A stretch of DNA of 64,000 nucleotides from Acinetobacter suaedae (GCF_008630915.1 NZ_CP043909.1:1674001-1738000), one strand, 5' to 3'; positions 38,834 through 49,453 are shown, numbered from the stretch's first letter. Notes: a model not told the origin generated them from the sequence alone. Made by a program: numbers and translations.

Positions 38834-41800
38834 ATGATTACAGAAATTAACCATTTGATAAGTGAAAAGCTTAGAGCATGTCAACGAATCAGCATAGATA
38901 CAATAAAACTTTATTTGCAATCAGACTCAAAGAAATCTTGTCTTATTAGTCTGCCGACAGGAGCTGGAAAAAGTGGTGTTATTTGTACAGTTGGCCATTT
39001 TAGTACTTTTGAAAAAATTTTAGTTGTAACTCATAGAAGAGCTGTATGTGATCAATTGTATAAGCAATTGAAAGGAAAATTTTTTGAAAAAATATTACTT
39101 GAACAAGAAAATCATAAGCAATTTCTCACTAAAAATATTTTCAACCAAATCAATGAAGTCGAAGATAATGGAATTTATTGCACCACCTTTCAAAAAATTA
39201 CAAGTTTAACTGAAGATGAGTTAGCAGCCCTAGAAACTACATTTAACCTCATATTAATTGATGAAGGGCATGCAGAACCATCCCCTAAATGGGGTACTGC
39301 AATCAGAGCATTAAAAGCAAAAAAAGTAATAATCACGGCAACACCATATCGAAATGACCTATTTAGCTTTGATATAGATGCTGAACATAGCTATATTTAC
39401 ACTTATAAACAGGCGATAGATGATCAAGTAATTGTTTCACCTACATTTGAGACTATTGCCATATCCCAATCCAATGAGAGTATTAATGAAGATACTGATT
39501 TTTCAGAAATTTATAATAAATTAAATACTATTAAAGAATTACAGCCCGATGCTGTGTGTATTATTAAATGTAAGGAATTTAGTGATATTGAAAAATATTT
39601 CCTAAAATTTAATCAATCTTTTAAGACGGTTGCAATTCACGAGCAATTCAAAGATAAAAATATTGAAGATACGTTTAGTTATGTACCAGCAGACCTAGCT
39701 GAACTAGGTTATGAAGTTCTAATTCACCAACGGAAATTGGATGAGGGGATTGATATACCTGAAGCTAAAGTTTTAATTTTGACTTATCCTGTTGGTAGCG
39801 GGAAGGAGCTTGTACAAACTGTTGGTAGAGTAGTAAGAATATATCAAAATTATCAGCCAACAGTTTTAGAAATATCCACTGAAAGTAATAATAATTTATG
39901 GAAAAATTATCTTGAATTTGATGATTATATTTCCAATGTAGAATCAGCAAAACGTTTTTTAAATACATTAGATACTGCTCTTTTGGTAGATAATTATCTC
40001 GAAGTTTTTCCTGAACATAGTTATTTTGATTCTTGTTATCGGAAAAAATTTAATTTTAACGATTTTGATCCTATTACCTCTTTAGAAATCCCTCTTGCAT
40101 CAGTTTGTTTTTATTATAAATTGAATGATTTTAGTTTGAATGATTGTATTGATAAACTTTACTGGGAGTTTAGCAGGGAAGGTGCTTTAACTAAGTATGA
40201 TATTGAATCAGGTGTTATTACATCTGTTTGTTTTAATAATTCTAAGTTTCTTAAGGATAGTTTGTTTTTTGAACCATCTTTAGAGATTATGATAATAAAA
40301 GAAATAGGAGACATTATTTCTATTTTTGATAGCAGAGGTAGAAAGTTCAACCATAGAGATGATCTAAAAATTGGTAGAACTATTGATTTAGAGAAATTAT
40401 TTAGTGTAATTGCTGGAACAGAAAAAACAAGAACAAAACAAGCTAATACAAGAGCACTTCAACTTAGCCAAAATCGGCCTGAAGGTATATTACTTAAAAG
40501 TTCTGATCTAGAAGCAATCAATCATTCTCAAGCAAATTCGGCATATGCAGTTACAACTGCAGTAGTATCAAATATTAATGAAAGCGATAAGGTTACCTCT
40601 TCTTATTATTTAGGTGTCGGGTCTGGACGAATATGTGATCAAAAAAAGAGTAAATTTACTTATGAAAGATTTATTGAGTGGCTGGATCAAATAAACATAG
40701 CTTTTATGAAAAACCAACCAACCAAAAGTCGTTTTCTAAACTCTTTTGCGCAAGCTATAGATGAAGCACCTGAAGAAGAACCTATATCTTGTATATTGGA
40801 TTTTTCAGAAATTATAGGCATCATAGAAGTGCACCATAATAATTGTATACAGCAAATTGATAATACTTTTATCTATAAAAAATATACAAAAGGAATTTCT
40901 TTTTTTAATTTTTATTTTATTTCTAATGATAAATATAATGTTTATTTACCTACTAATAATTTAAATAGTCTTATAACATTTACTTTTGATGAAAAAAAGG
41001 GGCTAATGGCACATAGTGTTGGTGATATAGCTTTCTTTATTGATGGTATTGAAATAAATATTAATGAAATTTTTAATAACAGAACTGTAAAACTATTATT
41101 TAAAGATGGAACAACTTTTTTATACGGCTCATTTTACAAACACAAACTTCCTGTCGAAAGAAGCCAACTAAATCATAATATCATAAACAATATAATTCCA
41201 TTAGATTGTTTGTTAGCTAAAGATATGACGGAAAAAGATGAGGATAATTTATCAATTAATTCCTTTGGAAATAAGTCAATTTTCTATTTAATAGATCAAA
41301 TGTCCAATGTTAGAAATCCACATGTTAGTCTAAATAGTTTAGGTCAATTTTTTCAATATCTACCGAATATAGATCTAATGTTATGTACAGATATGGGGAC
41401 TGAACCAGCAGATTTTATTTTATCTTCAAAAGATAAGGTTATCTTCGTTCATGTCAAATGTGGAGATAGTCCAATATCTCCACAATCTTCAGCTGGTGCT
41501 CTTTGTTTAGTTGGTGGTCAAGCTCTAAAAAATCTACACTTCTTATTAAATAGTAGCCCTTCAAGATACGGCAATATTACAAATATTCGTGGAGCATGGC
41601 CTGCACCAAGCGGTAATAAGCATAAAATTTGCCTTGATAGTCGTATCCGTTTGTTCAATAAAACATTTGATCTTACCCATTCCTTAGATGATGTAATCGA
41701 AACAATTGACAAGCGTAGACAAGATCCATTAGTACGTAAAGAAATCTGGTTAGTAATCGGCAATGCTTTTTCACACAAGCATTTTATGTCTCAACTTAAT

Positions 41801-41911
41801 AGTCCAAGTACAGCTAATTCTGAAACAGTTCAAGCATATCAGCTACTAGACACTTGGTTCAGCCAAACATCTAGTCATGATGTGGATATGAAAATATTTG
41901 TATCTAATTAA
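38834..41911 (+). CDS. SF2 helicase with C-terminal PD-(D/E)xK-like nuclease domain, candidate defence protein
   Basis: A 1025-residue protein. Helicase motifs in order: Q-like LRACQRISIDTI (13-24), Walker A LPTGAGKSG (40-48), DEGH box (143-146), TATP (168-171), LDEGIDIPEAKVL, and QTVGRVVRIY (about 330) with the arginine finger. After a 500-residue unassigned middle, about residues 853-877 contain NIDLMLCTDMGTEPADFIL and VIFVHVKCGD, an Asp...hydrophobic-Lys pattern as in PD-(D/E)xK nucleases. Very AT-rich. It is followed 19 bp later by an unknown gene and lies next to recombinases. It resembles type III/restriction-type helicases in outline but no named system could be matched. Confidence 0.8.
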   Translation: MITEINHLISEKLRACQRISIDTIKLYLQSDSKKSCLISLPTGAGKSGVICTVGHFSTFEKILVVTHRRAVCDQLYKQLKGKFFEKILLEQENHKQFLTKNIFNQINEVEDNGIYCTTFQKITSLTEDELAALETTFNLILIDEGHAEPSPKWGTAIRALKAKKVIITATPYRNDLFSFDIDAEHSYIYTYKQAIDDQVIVSPTFETIAISQSNESINEDTDFSEIYNKLNTIKELQPDAVCIIKCKEFSDIEKYFLKFNQSFKTVAIHEQFKDKNIEDTFSYVPADLAELGYEVLIHQRKLDEGIDIPEAKVLILTYPVGSGKELVQTVGRVVRIYQNYQPTVLEISTESNNNLWKNYLEFDDYISNVESAKRFLNTLDTALLVDNYLEVFPEHSYFDSCYRKKFNFNDFDPITSLEIPLASVCFYYKLNDFSLNDCIDKLYWEFSREGALTKYDIESGVITSVCFNNSKFLKDSLFFEPSLEIMIIKEIGDIISIFDSRGRKFNHRDDLKIGRTIDLEKLFSVIAGTEKTRTKQANTRALQLSQNRPEGILLKSSDLEAINHSQANSAYAVTTAVVSNINESDKVTSSYYLGVGSGRICDQKKSKFTYERFIEWLDQINIAFMKNQPTKSRFLNSFAQAIDEAPEEEPISCILDFSEIIGIIEVHHNNCIQQIDNTFIYKKYTKGISFFNFYFISNDKYNVYLPTNNLNSLITFTFDEKKGLMAHSVGDIAFFIDGIEININEIFNNRTVKLLFKDGTTFLYGSFYKHKLPVERSQLNHNIINNIIPLDCLLAKDMTEKDEDNLSINSFGNKSIFYLIDQMSNVRNPHVSLNSLGQFFQYLPNIDLMLCTDMGTEPADFILSSKDKVIFVHVKCGDSPISPQSSAGALCLVGGQALKNLHFLLNSSPSRYGNITNIRGAWPAPSGNKHKICLDSRIRLFNKTFDLTHSLDDVIETIDKRRQDPLVRKEIWLVIGNAFSHKHFMSQLNSPSTANSETVQAYQLLDTWFSQTSSHDVDMKIFVSN

Positions 41912-41930
41912 TTTATTAGAGATATTGTAT

Positions 41931-43622
41931 ATGCTTAATATATGTGAAATTGATAAATTTTTAATTAAAAGAGAAGTGGTTATACCTTTTAAAGCTAACT
42001 ATTTTTTTTATGAAAATAAAATTCTTTGCACAAACTCACTTATTGACATGTGTCTACAAATTAAGGATCTTACTAATACGGATGATTGCAACCAATCTTC
42101 TGAATTTTTATTTGCTAACACTATTTTAGCATTTGTAGATAAAGATTATAGTCTGCAACGTGAAAATTCAATTAGGTTGCTATTCAAAAAAGATGAATAT
42201 ATTCCTGTTTCTCTATTAAATGCAATTAATTGTTCCACTGTTTTTTTTGAAAAAAAAGACAATTCAGGTTTGATATTTGATCGGCTTGAAGGTGTTGAGT
42301 TAAATGAAGCTCACCCCTATTTTAAGTTTATTTATTATTTATTAGGTGTTGATTCCAATAAAAAAATAGAACCGTATATTAATGCTCTTAAAAAAATGTA
42401 TGATGGTAACATCATAGATCAAGAAATTTTGATATATTTTTATGAATATTTTCATGATATTATTAAATCAAAATTAAAAGTTTTGGAAGTATTTACACAA
42501 TTTGTTTTTAATAACATTCATAAAGATAAAGTAACTCAAACAATTTGGTTCTTTCTATCCTACTTTAATTTATCAAAAGATGATTCCAAAGCTATAGAGT
42601 ATGCTAATAATTTTATGGGATCGGCTAATTTAGCTCATACATATTCTTATAATAAAGCACTCTATACAAACACCTTGAGAGCTGCAATTAGAGTTTCAGC
42701 GTGGGATGATTTTTTTTATTTTAAATCTCAAGTTGATGGTAAATCAATAGGAAATAGTCAAGAGTTTTTGGAAATTTTTGAGGCTGGTGAGAAAAAATAC
42801 CTGAAGGAACGAGAGAGATTAGATCATCCTTTACATCCACAAAATATAAAAAAAATTAATCTAGAGAGTATAAATACAGATAATCTTATTTTCCTCGCAT
42901 GTGTTATATTGAATAGTGGAGAGGATTGGGGAGTCCTATTAAACGAAAATAGATTTAAGTATATTTTTCCATCTAAAGAAATTGTTTATCGGATTCTAAA
43001 AAAATTAATATTAACTCATTGCTTAAAAATATCTTTGAAGGATTTTAATAATATTGATGATGATGAATTGTATGATTTTAATAAATTAATAAATAATAAT
43101 AGGTTTCATTTGAATATTGATGGTATTATTGATAGTAAGGAAATTTCCTTATCTTTGATTAAAGAAGAGATAATAAATAGAAGTGACATTAAAGATTCCA
43201 TTTTGTCAGTATGGAAAATTATTAACATAGGATATTTTTATAGTACTTATGAGTTTTATTTAGATAAAATTACAGACAATTGGGTAGATGATTTTGAACT
43301 CAATCAGAATACTATTGAACGAATAGAAACGATACAGTCGACAGCAAAAAGATTTTCTTTTACCGCTTATAGTGCTGTGAGTGCAACTGTTTCATTTCAT
43401 GAACTACGGAGTACAGGGAATAAACACACACAAAATACTCTACTTTATAATATAAATAAGTATTTAGATTTTATAGAAAAAGGAGAGGCTGACTATTCTA
43501 AACCTCGCTTTCATAAGGCTCCAGTTTTAACCATTGAAATGTTATTTGATGAACTTTTTAATTTATCTCCAGAAACTATATACAATGAAAATATTTCAGT
43601 TGATCAATTATCTTTAGAGTGA
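41931..43622 (+). CDS. unknown protein, partner of the helicase-nuclease
   Basis: A 563-residue soluble protein, unrecognised. It is rich in Asn, Ile, Lys, Phe and Tyr, predicted mostly helical, and has no signal peptide, membrane segment or catalytic motif that I can name. The C-terminal third has RIETIQSTAKRFSFTAYSAV and SATVSFHELRSTGNK. ATG 41931 is chosen over a TTG at 41898 that would overlap the helicase gene. Its tight linkage to the helicase (19 bp) suggests one transcript and a common role; a subunit, adaptor or regulator is possible. Confidence 0.7.
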   Translation: MLNICEIDKFLIKREVVIPFKANYFFYENKILCTNSLIDMCLQIKDLTNTDDCNQSSEFLFANTILAFVDKDYSLQRENSIRLLFKKDEYIPVSLLNAINCSTVFFEKKDNSGLIFDRLEGVELNEAHPYFKFIYYLLGVDSNKKIEPYINALKKMYDGNIIDQEILIYFYEYFHDIIKSKLKVLEVFTQFVFNNIHKDKVTQTIWFFLSYFNLSKDDSKAIEYANNFMGSANLAHTYSYNKALYTNTLRAAIRVSAWDDFFYFKSQVDGKSIGNSQEFLEIFEAGEKKYLKERERLDHPLHPQNIKKINLESINTDNLIFLACVILNSGEDWGVLLNENRFKYIFPSKEIVYRILKKLILTHCLKISLKDFNNIDDDELYDFNKLINNNRFHLNIDGIIDSKEISLSLIKEEIINRSDIKDSILSVWKIINIGYFYSTYEFYLDKITDNWVDDFELNQNTIERIETIQSTAKRFSFTAYSAVSATVSFHELRSTGNKHTQNTLLYNINKYLDFIEKGEADYSKPRFHKAPVLTIEMLFDELFNLSPETIYNENISVDQLSLE

Positions 43623-43647
43623 AAGTTTATACAATATTTAAGTAATG

Positions 43648-44085
43648 CTATTCACGTGAAAGATACTTCTTAAGAAGATGGGGAGCCAAGAGGTGATCAA
43701 CTTTCAAATTGGTTCTAAGCTTTACCTCTTCAATAATATCTATAAGTGTCTCTGTATTCTGATGAAGCTGTGACTCCAAATCATCAACTTGTGTGCGTAG
43801 ATTTTTATTGGTATCTGTAAGAGCTTGTCTTGTCTTTTTATTCACATAGAGTTGCTGTTCCTTAGTCTTTAGATTTAGTGGAGAAATCTGCTCGGATACA
43901 TACAAAGATATAAGCTTCTTCCGCTCAGCAGAACTCAAAGTACTTAGCCCACCTGATATATAACCTTTAGCTGTTAGACGACTGTGAAGAGCCTTGTGTG
44001 AAATGGGCGATTTCTCAAACCCTTCAATCAACATCATTTGCAATTCTTGTTCAATGACTTCATCAAGTTGTTTACCGCGTAACAT
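43648..44085 (-). CDS. TnpC-like small coiled-coil protein
   Basis: A 145-residue hydrophilic protein; the C-terminal half (NKKTRQALTDTNKNLRTQVD then LESQLHQNTETLIDIIEEV) is a clear coiled coil. In Tn554-family elements a small protein of similar size and position (TnpC) follows the large recombinase and influences transposition. The start is 3 bp after the stop of the upstream recombinase, with AAGGA about ten bases before. Role is inferred from position and shape. Confidence 0.65.
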   Translation of the reverse strand: MLRGKQLDEVIEQELQMMLIEGFEKSPISHKALHSRLTAKGYISGGLSTLSSAERKKLISLYVSEQISPLNLKTKEQQLYVNKKTRQALTDTNKNLRTQVDDLESQLHQNTETLIDIIEEVKLRTNLKVDHLLAPHLLKKYLSRE

Positions 44086-44088
44086 ATA

Positions 44089-46413
44089 TTAGGCTTCCTT
44101 AGACTCAATTTTTTGTTGTTCTATGGCGAACAGTTCACTTAAGGTTGTTGGTAATTTAGTGATTGCATCTCCATAAGGAAAAACGGAAATAGGAGTTAAA
44201 CTATATTGCCTATCAAGTGCTTTTGTCTTTAAGTCACTTAAATAAAGTATTTTTTGACGTAAATCCTCAAGCATTTCTCTATATGATAAATCATGGGCTA
44301 TGATTTGCTCTATATGTGAAAACTTATCTAGCAATTCATTCAAAGTATATTGTAGTGCTTCTAATTCACCTTTACGGCCAGTTAAAGCAAAGTTTCCACA
44401 TTGATCACCTGATTGGCAAGCAATGCGTTTAGGGCAATCATGGACTGCTATTTCACGCATACAGCCGCCAAAAGGTAACGGGTGTAAATTTGCATGACGC
44501 TGCACTAACTCATCTGCATCTTTTTCATTATTCTTCGTTAATTCATTGAACGATTGAGTGATGTCTTCAAAGTATTCATCAAAGAATGATTTTTTAATGT
44601 AACTAGCAACTTCATTCTTTGAATCAAAAGATTGTAGGTTCATCTTTAGATTACTTTCTAAATCTAGTTGGGTTGAAAAATACATTAGTCCATCATTTTT
44701 TACAGAATCAATTGGATACTTCACAGGCTCTTGTTCTGTAGGGAATCCAGAAACAGCCAATTCATTCTTTTCAAGAATACTAGCAGCTACTCGATGTTGC
44801 TTTAAAGCTAAATGTTGGTAATGCTGATTTTGTTTAATATCAACACGACCCATGAGCATTGCTTGTAGGTGTTCAGCTAAGCCACTGAGAGCAAGGAAGG
44901 TGTTGATGTTATGCCGTGGTATGTGGCTAGTAAGCTTTGAATGCTCAGTCTCATTTTCTAGTAAATTGTACTTTTGGAAAGCAGAGACATTGTTGCTGCT
45001 TCCCAAAAAACTATTAATGATATTACCACTTAATGGAATGATATTGGTTTTGTTGTAAAAAGCTCGTTGAAGTGTTGCTGATCTATATTCATGGATGAAA
45101 AGTATATCTTCGTAAGGTATGTTCTCAGTTTTACCCTCATAACTAAAAACATGATTAAGAGGTTGATCTGAATCATAATTAGTGAAAGATCTTATAAAAT
45201 TGTCTAAATCATTTTTTAAATAATATTTTTTGACTTTTGATCCAATTGTTATTTCTTTATAGATAGGTACTTTACTGAGTGTCTTGATTACAACCTCACG
45301 ACGACCAGCATGTCCTCTGTAATTATCCTTAACTGCAAAGACTGTATCTATCAAATCATCAATCTCTATAAAATCTTCCGAAATTCTATCAATTGATTCA
45401 GGTAGAAAATCCTTACAGTCTTTTGATCGGAGATATAAGATGCGTTCTCTAAATTCTTTTGTAAGTTCTAGGACTGAGGCAAAAATTGTCTCAACTAGGT
45501 TCGCTGCTAACGGTTCTACCCAATGAGTACGAAAGCCTGCACCTTTGGCACCATGATATTGGATACCTAGTGTATATTGTTTAACACCATCAATACTAAG
45601 ATGCTCTTTGGTGGCAAGGTCTAAGATAGGTTGTTTGATTAGCGCATCTGTTTTTAGAAGTATGGCTTCGGTAGAACGGAGTCCTGTAATAATAAGTAAT
45701 AACAATAGATTGAGAACAATCTTTTCACCATTAGTTTGACATAAACTAATCAATGAAATGATATTAATGAACGTCCGAATAGAAATTAGTTTATCTGTAT
45801 TGAGTTCATCTTCATCCAGTTCAAGTTGGTCAATTAATGCTTTTGTACGTTTTGCATTTGGTGTTCTATTCTGCCTATTGATATATAGATATTTTTGAGA
45901 AAACTCTAAGTTTTTCTCAGTAAAACAATAATGATTCAAGAGTTCTTGTAATCTTAAGTATGTGCCTGCATGGTCAGGTAAGTTAGTTTTACTGGCGTTT
46001 TCCTTCAAAATTTCAAAAGACTGGTTCAGAGTAGAAGTGGATAGGGTACAAGGGTGGCAGGTATTGGGATTCTCATTATATAAAGAACTATACCAGCGTT
46101 TAAGAACTAGAATTTCTGCATATAATTTTTGTGGTGAGGCTTTTGAGTTTGATTTTCTATAACTCAGAACCATTACTGCTTTCATGAACTCTTGATATGT
46201 AGGATCTACAAAAAGGCTCTCAACTCCCTTTAACTTTTTGATTGAATTAAATAAAAAGTGGACTCTACCACTTCTAGAAAGCAACCAACCTGAGCCGATA
46301 GTTCCCCCATACCAAGCTGAGTCATCCCATCTTAATTTGAAAGTTGGTTGGATATTATTCTCAAAAAATTCTCACTGTTCATTTATAAATACATGGTATT
46401 GTTCAAGATTCAT
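44089..46413 (-). pseudogene. tyrosine recombinase C (TnpB-like), interrupted by an in-frame TGA
   Basis: Large tyrosine recombinase with a C-terminal Zn-like domain. An ATG at 46413 (MNLEQYHVFINEQ) runs in frame into TGA at codon 14 (46374-46372), after which the frame reads EFFENNIQPTFKLRWDDSAW and continues for 760 codons. The catalytic set looks complete: Arg in GLRSTEAIL, HxxR in SHIPRHNINTF, Tyr in QNQHYQHL. GGCMREIAVHDCPKRIACQ and GDQCGNF are the Cys-rich tail seen in Tn554 TnpB. Translation could only restart internally, for example at the TTG at 46284, losing about 43 residues. Probably inactivated, or recently mutated. Confidence 0.75.
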
Positions 46414-47993
46414 GGATACCATCCTTATGCATGTGGCAACGATTTATTACTGATTCTATTTCAAATTTTGTAGATTCATGGACTCTAATCAATGGATTTC
46501 TAGAAACACCTATACCATCAGACAGCCTAATCAGATCATTAATTTCACATTGAATACTTTCTAAAACATTGCTGTGATCAGCATCTATGAAAGGATGAAA
46601 ATATATACACCCATAGCAATTACGGACAGGTTGAAATAAGCATTTATCATTGTAAGAACAACCACCTATGTCATAATGAATCTTATGTCCAATATTGCCC
46701 TTTTTTCTGCTTCCATTCTTGTCTATAAATCAAACGTCCTGTGAGTAACATAGCTATCATCTGTTTATAAAGAGAGTTTCTACCTAAGGCTTGAGCCCTA
46801 ATTTGTGCTAATTGTGGTGTAGAGAAAATATAATGTCTTGCTGTCACGACTGATGAGTGACCCAAAATATATGCTATTTCTTCAGCGGAAGAACCCGCCA
46901 TAGCTAGGCTATAACCAACATGATGTCTAAAGTCTGAAAAGGAATATTTTTGTCTAATCATTTCTCCAGCTAAAACAGCATCTCGATATGATTCTGGTGA
47001 AAAAGCAAATAATTGAGTGTTAATAGCCGTTGAGCAGAAACGAGCTGCATTTTCCTCCATATCGAATAACTTTTCATCCGGATGCAAGTTAAACCTTTCG
47101 ATATATGAAAGAATAATTTCAGCGACTTCTTCTGGCAGTTTTACAGCTATTTTCTCATGTACATATCTTGCTTGCTTTGCATAGGGAATTAGTACGCTAT
47201 AGCGATGGAAATTATCGGTAGTACGTGTAGTGTCTACTTTTATATCTTCTACTGACAACTTAGCTAATTGAACAGGTCTAAGTCCTGATACATAGATTAG
47301 GCCTAATATTGAAGAGTTGATTAAAGTTTGATTAGTGACTTCTAAGGAATTTTGTTTTAATTGATGATTCAATTGGCTAAAACCTTGTTGAATCATGGTA
47401 ATAGTTGGGTAATCAATAGGGTCTTCATATTGTTGATAATACAGTTTTGAGTTGAAGGCTGTAGGACGTTCAAGAAATTCTAATTCGTATTCTTGATCAA
47501 CATCAAAATGTGAAAAATTTTCTAAAAATAATAATTTAACTAGAAATTTCAAGTGGTAATAGTAAGGTGACCTATCATCTTTTGCCAAATTACCCAATAT
47601 CGATTTTAAATTTTGATAATCAAGTTTTTGCTTATTGGCTTTTAATATTCCTATAGCATAACTAAAAGCCTGCAATTTAGCTTCAAGTGATGATGGTGTG
47701 TTGACCTGAATATAATTAGCAAGAAAAAATTTAGCTAGTTTTTTCTCAAATTTACTGAAATTAGAAAAACTTAGCTGAACCTTTTTTCCTGAATAATTAA
47801 AACTCCAAAGATCAGAAGAACTCTGAATAAATTTACTATCAAATTTATCAGCCCTTTGAAATTTAATGATTTCAGGAAGTTGTAATGATTCTATTACATT
47901 AAGGTCATTATCAAAAAAGACGATGAACTCATTAGGCTTTTTATCTATTTTTTCAAAATCTAGACTAAGTTGAGGCATATTTTTATCAATCAT
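46403..47993 (-). pseudogene. tyrosine recombinase B, frameshifted near its C-terminus
   Basis: The uninterrupted part (46683-47993, 436 residues) has Arg in GLRPVQLAKLS, an SDFRHHVGYSLA segment (Ser where most integrases have the His of HxxR), LGHSS and the Tyr nucleophile in ARHYIF. It stops at TAA 46685-46683. In the +1 frame the coding continues from GNIGHKIHYDIGGCSYNDKC through NCYGCIYFHPF to a stop at 46403, about 98 more residues with a Cys-rich Zn-like motif. Deleting one A from the A6 run at 46701-46706 restores one frame. The extension then overlaps the start of recombinase C by 11 bp, matching the other overlaps. Confidence 0.75.
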
Positions 47994-49335
47994 AATTTAT
48001 ACTGGAATCTATGATGCGAGCCAAGTTCATAAAATTAGCACGTTCTACAATAAAGCGTTTACCATAATATATAGGCATTGTACTTGTAGGTGACCAACCA
48101 CCTAAGGCTCTTAGATCATCCTGTGCTTTTAGCAGAGCATCATTTACACTTTGTTTGAGATCAGAGTGATTAACATTTTCTTTCTTATACTTCTCAAAAG
48201 AAAAGCTTAACATCATATAAGCCCAAGAATGTCTACATACGTGTGGAGTTAGACGTTCTATTGAGTCATAAGCTGAAGTATCAAAACATTCAGGTAGCAA
48301 TGTTTTTAATGACAAATCTACATGATCAAATATCTTTTTAACACTGGCATAACTTAAAGCAGAGTAGGGAGGCTTTAAGGAGGTAAATAAGATTTGTGAA
48401 GGAATTTCTTTTCGTATTTCATCTATATAAATTTGAAGAATTCTATAGTCACGTTCCTGTAGTTTAATTACTCTGTATGAGTATTCATTCTTGATTTTTG
48501 GCTTTTTTGATCGATCATCGAACTCATCATCTGTATTTGTAATAATTAAACTAAAATTATGATTCTGAATTGATTTTTTAATAGAATTGGTTGTTAGTAG
48601 CATAAGTTCACCAATTCTAAGACCATAATTAAGCATGAGATGTATGATCAGAAAGTTTCTGAGTTGTACGTTTTTTGACTTAAATGGGTTCAAGGTATTG
48701 TATTTATTAGAATTGCTCGGTGAGATAATTAAATACAATCCTTTAATCATCTCATCATTCATACTTTTGAACGAATAATTGATTTCACTTTTAATTGTTT
48801 TATTAGACTTTGAAAAGTTGTTTATAATTTTTTTCTTTATAGTCATATATTTATTTAAGTTTCCTTTAATTTTTTGGATTTCCTTCAGTGAAAGTTGTGG
48901 CTGAGATTGGATCGTTAGATATTCATCAATCAAAAAGCTGTAAAACTTTAAGAAGGATCTAAGTCTATGGCCAATTGTAGTGTAGTTAGCATGTTCTGCA
49001 TTTCTTAATCTTATAAGATTACTTTCAATTTTTTTGTTGTTTTCTAAATAGATAATGAAGTTATCAATTTCACTTTGAATAATTTCAAAGTTGTAGGATG
49101 ATGAATAGAAAGACTCACAAAAGGAAGTAGCAAACTTTTCAGACCAAAAATCGTACCAAAATTTTAATGCTATCAAATCAGCATGCTGCGTAGAGACACT
49201 TTGAAATCTGAGAAATTTCATGGTGTACAGCATAGGGTACAAACATGGACAAGTTGTATCCATATCAAATAACAGAATAATTTGGTTTTCGTTTGAGACT
49301 TTCTTTTCTAAATGAATTGGCTTTAGAGCAAACAT
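47986..49335 (-). CDS. tyrosine recombinase A (TnpA-like), apparently intact
   Basis: A 449-residue site-specific recombinase, the first gene of the recombinase operon. Catalytic residues are visible: Arg in LNYGLRIGELMLL, HxxR in TPHVCRHSWAYM, a Trp in GGWSPTSTM where the second His/Trp sits, and Tyr in IYYGKRF. Its last codons overlap the next recombinase start by 8 bp. Three large tyrosine recombinases plus a small coiled-coil protein resembles Tn554-family or recombinase-in-trio elements. There is no tRNA or attachment gene next to it. Confidence 0.85.
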   Translation of the reverse strand: MFALKPIHLEKKVSNENQIILLFDMDTTCPCLYPMLYTMKFLRFQSVSTQHADLIALKFWYDFWSEKFATSFCESFYSSSYNFEIIQSEIDNFIIYLENNKKIESNLIRLRNAEHANYTTIGHRLRSFLKFYSFLIDEYLTIQSQPQLSLKEIQKIKGNLNKYMTIKKKIINNFSKSNKTIKSEINYSFKSMNDEMIKGLYLIISPSNSNKYNTLNPFKSKNVQLRNFLIIHLMLNYGLRIGELMLLTTNSIKKSIQNHNFSLIITNTDDEFDDRSKKPKIKNEYSYRVIKLQERDYRILQIYIDEIRKEIPSQILFTSLKPPYSALSYASVKKIFDHVDLSLKTLLPECFDTSAYDSIERLTPHVCRHSWAYMMLSFSFEKYKKENVNHSDLKQSVNDALLKAQDDLRALGGWSPTSTMPIYYGKRFIVERANFMNLARIIDSSINYD

Positions 49336-49435
49336 AATAAAGTTTATGAAGTATTCTTAAGGTCAACATATCATATTCTTTAAGTAAAATAGAAATCACT
49401 TAAGTTATTGAATAGTGGTGAAGGAATGCGTCATG

Positions 49436-49453
49436 CGACACATAAGTTGACAT
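49436..49453 (+). repeat. Recombinase-site-like motif 1
   Basis: CGACACATAAGTTGACAT, preceded by CGTCATG. With its flank it matches the minus strand of the 56.7 kb repeat at all but about three of 25 positions. It lies about 100 bp upstream of recombinase A. Confidence 0.6.

Noticed and set aside
38834..43622. Type I or III restriction-modification system
   Set aside because: A helicase with nuclease is present, but there is no methyltransferase (no NPPY or DPPF motif) or specificity subunit in the operon.
46238..46453. Plus-strand frame across the recombinase B/C junction
   Set aside because: The minus strand here codes the tail of recombinase B and the start of C; the plus frame is antisense with no ribosome-binding site.
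46701..46713. Programmed -1 frameshift at the A6-G run of recombinase B
   Set aside because: The heptamer would give -1, but the continuing coding frame is +1, so the classic A AAA AAG slip does not explain it. A homopolymer insertion is simpler.
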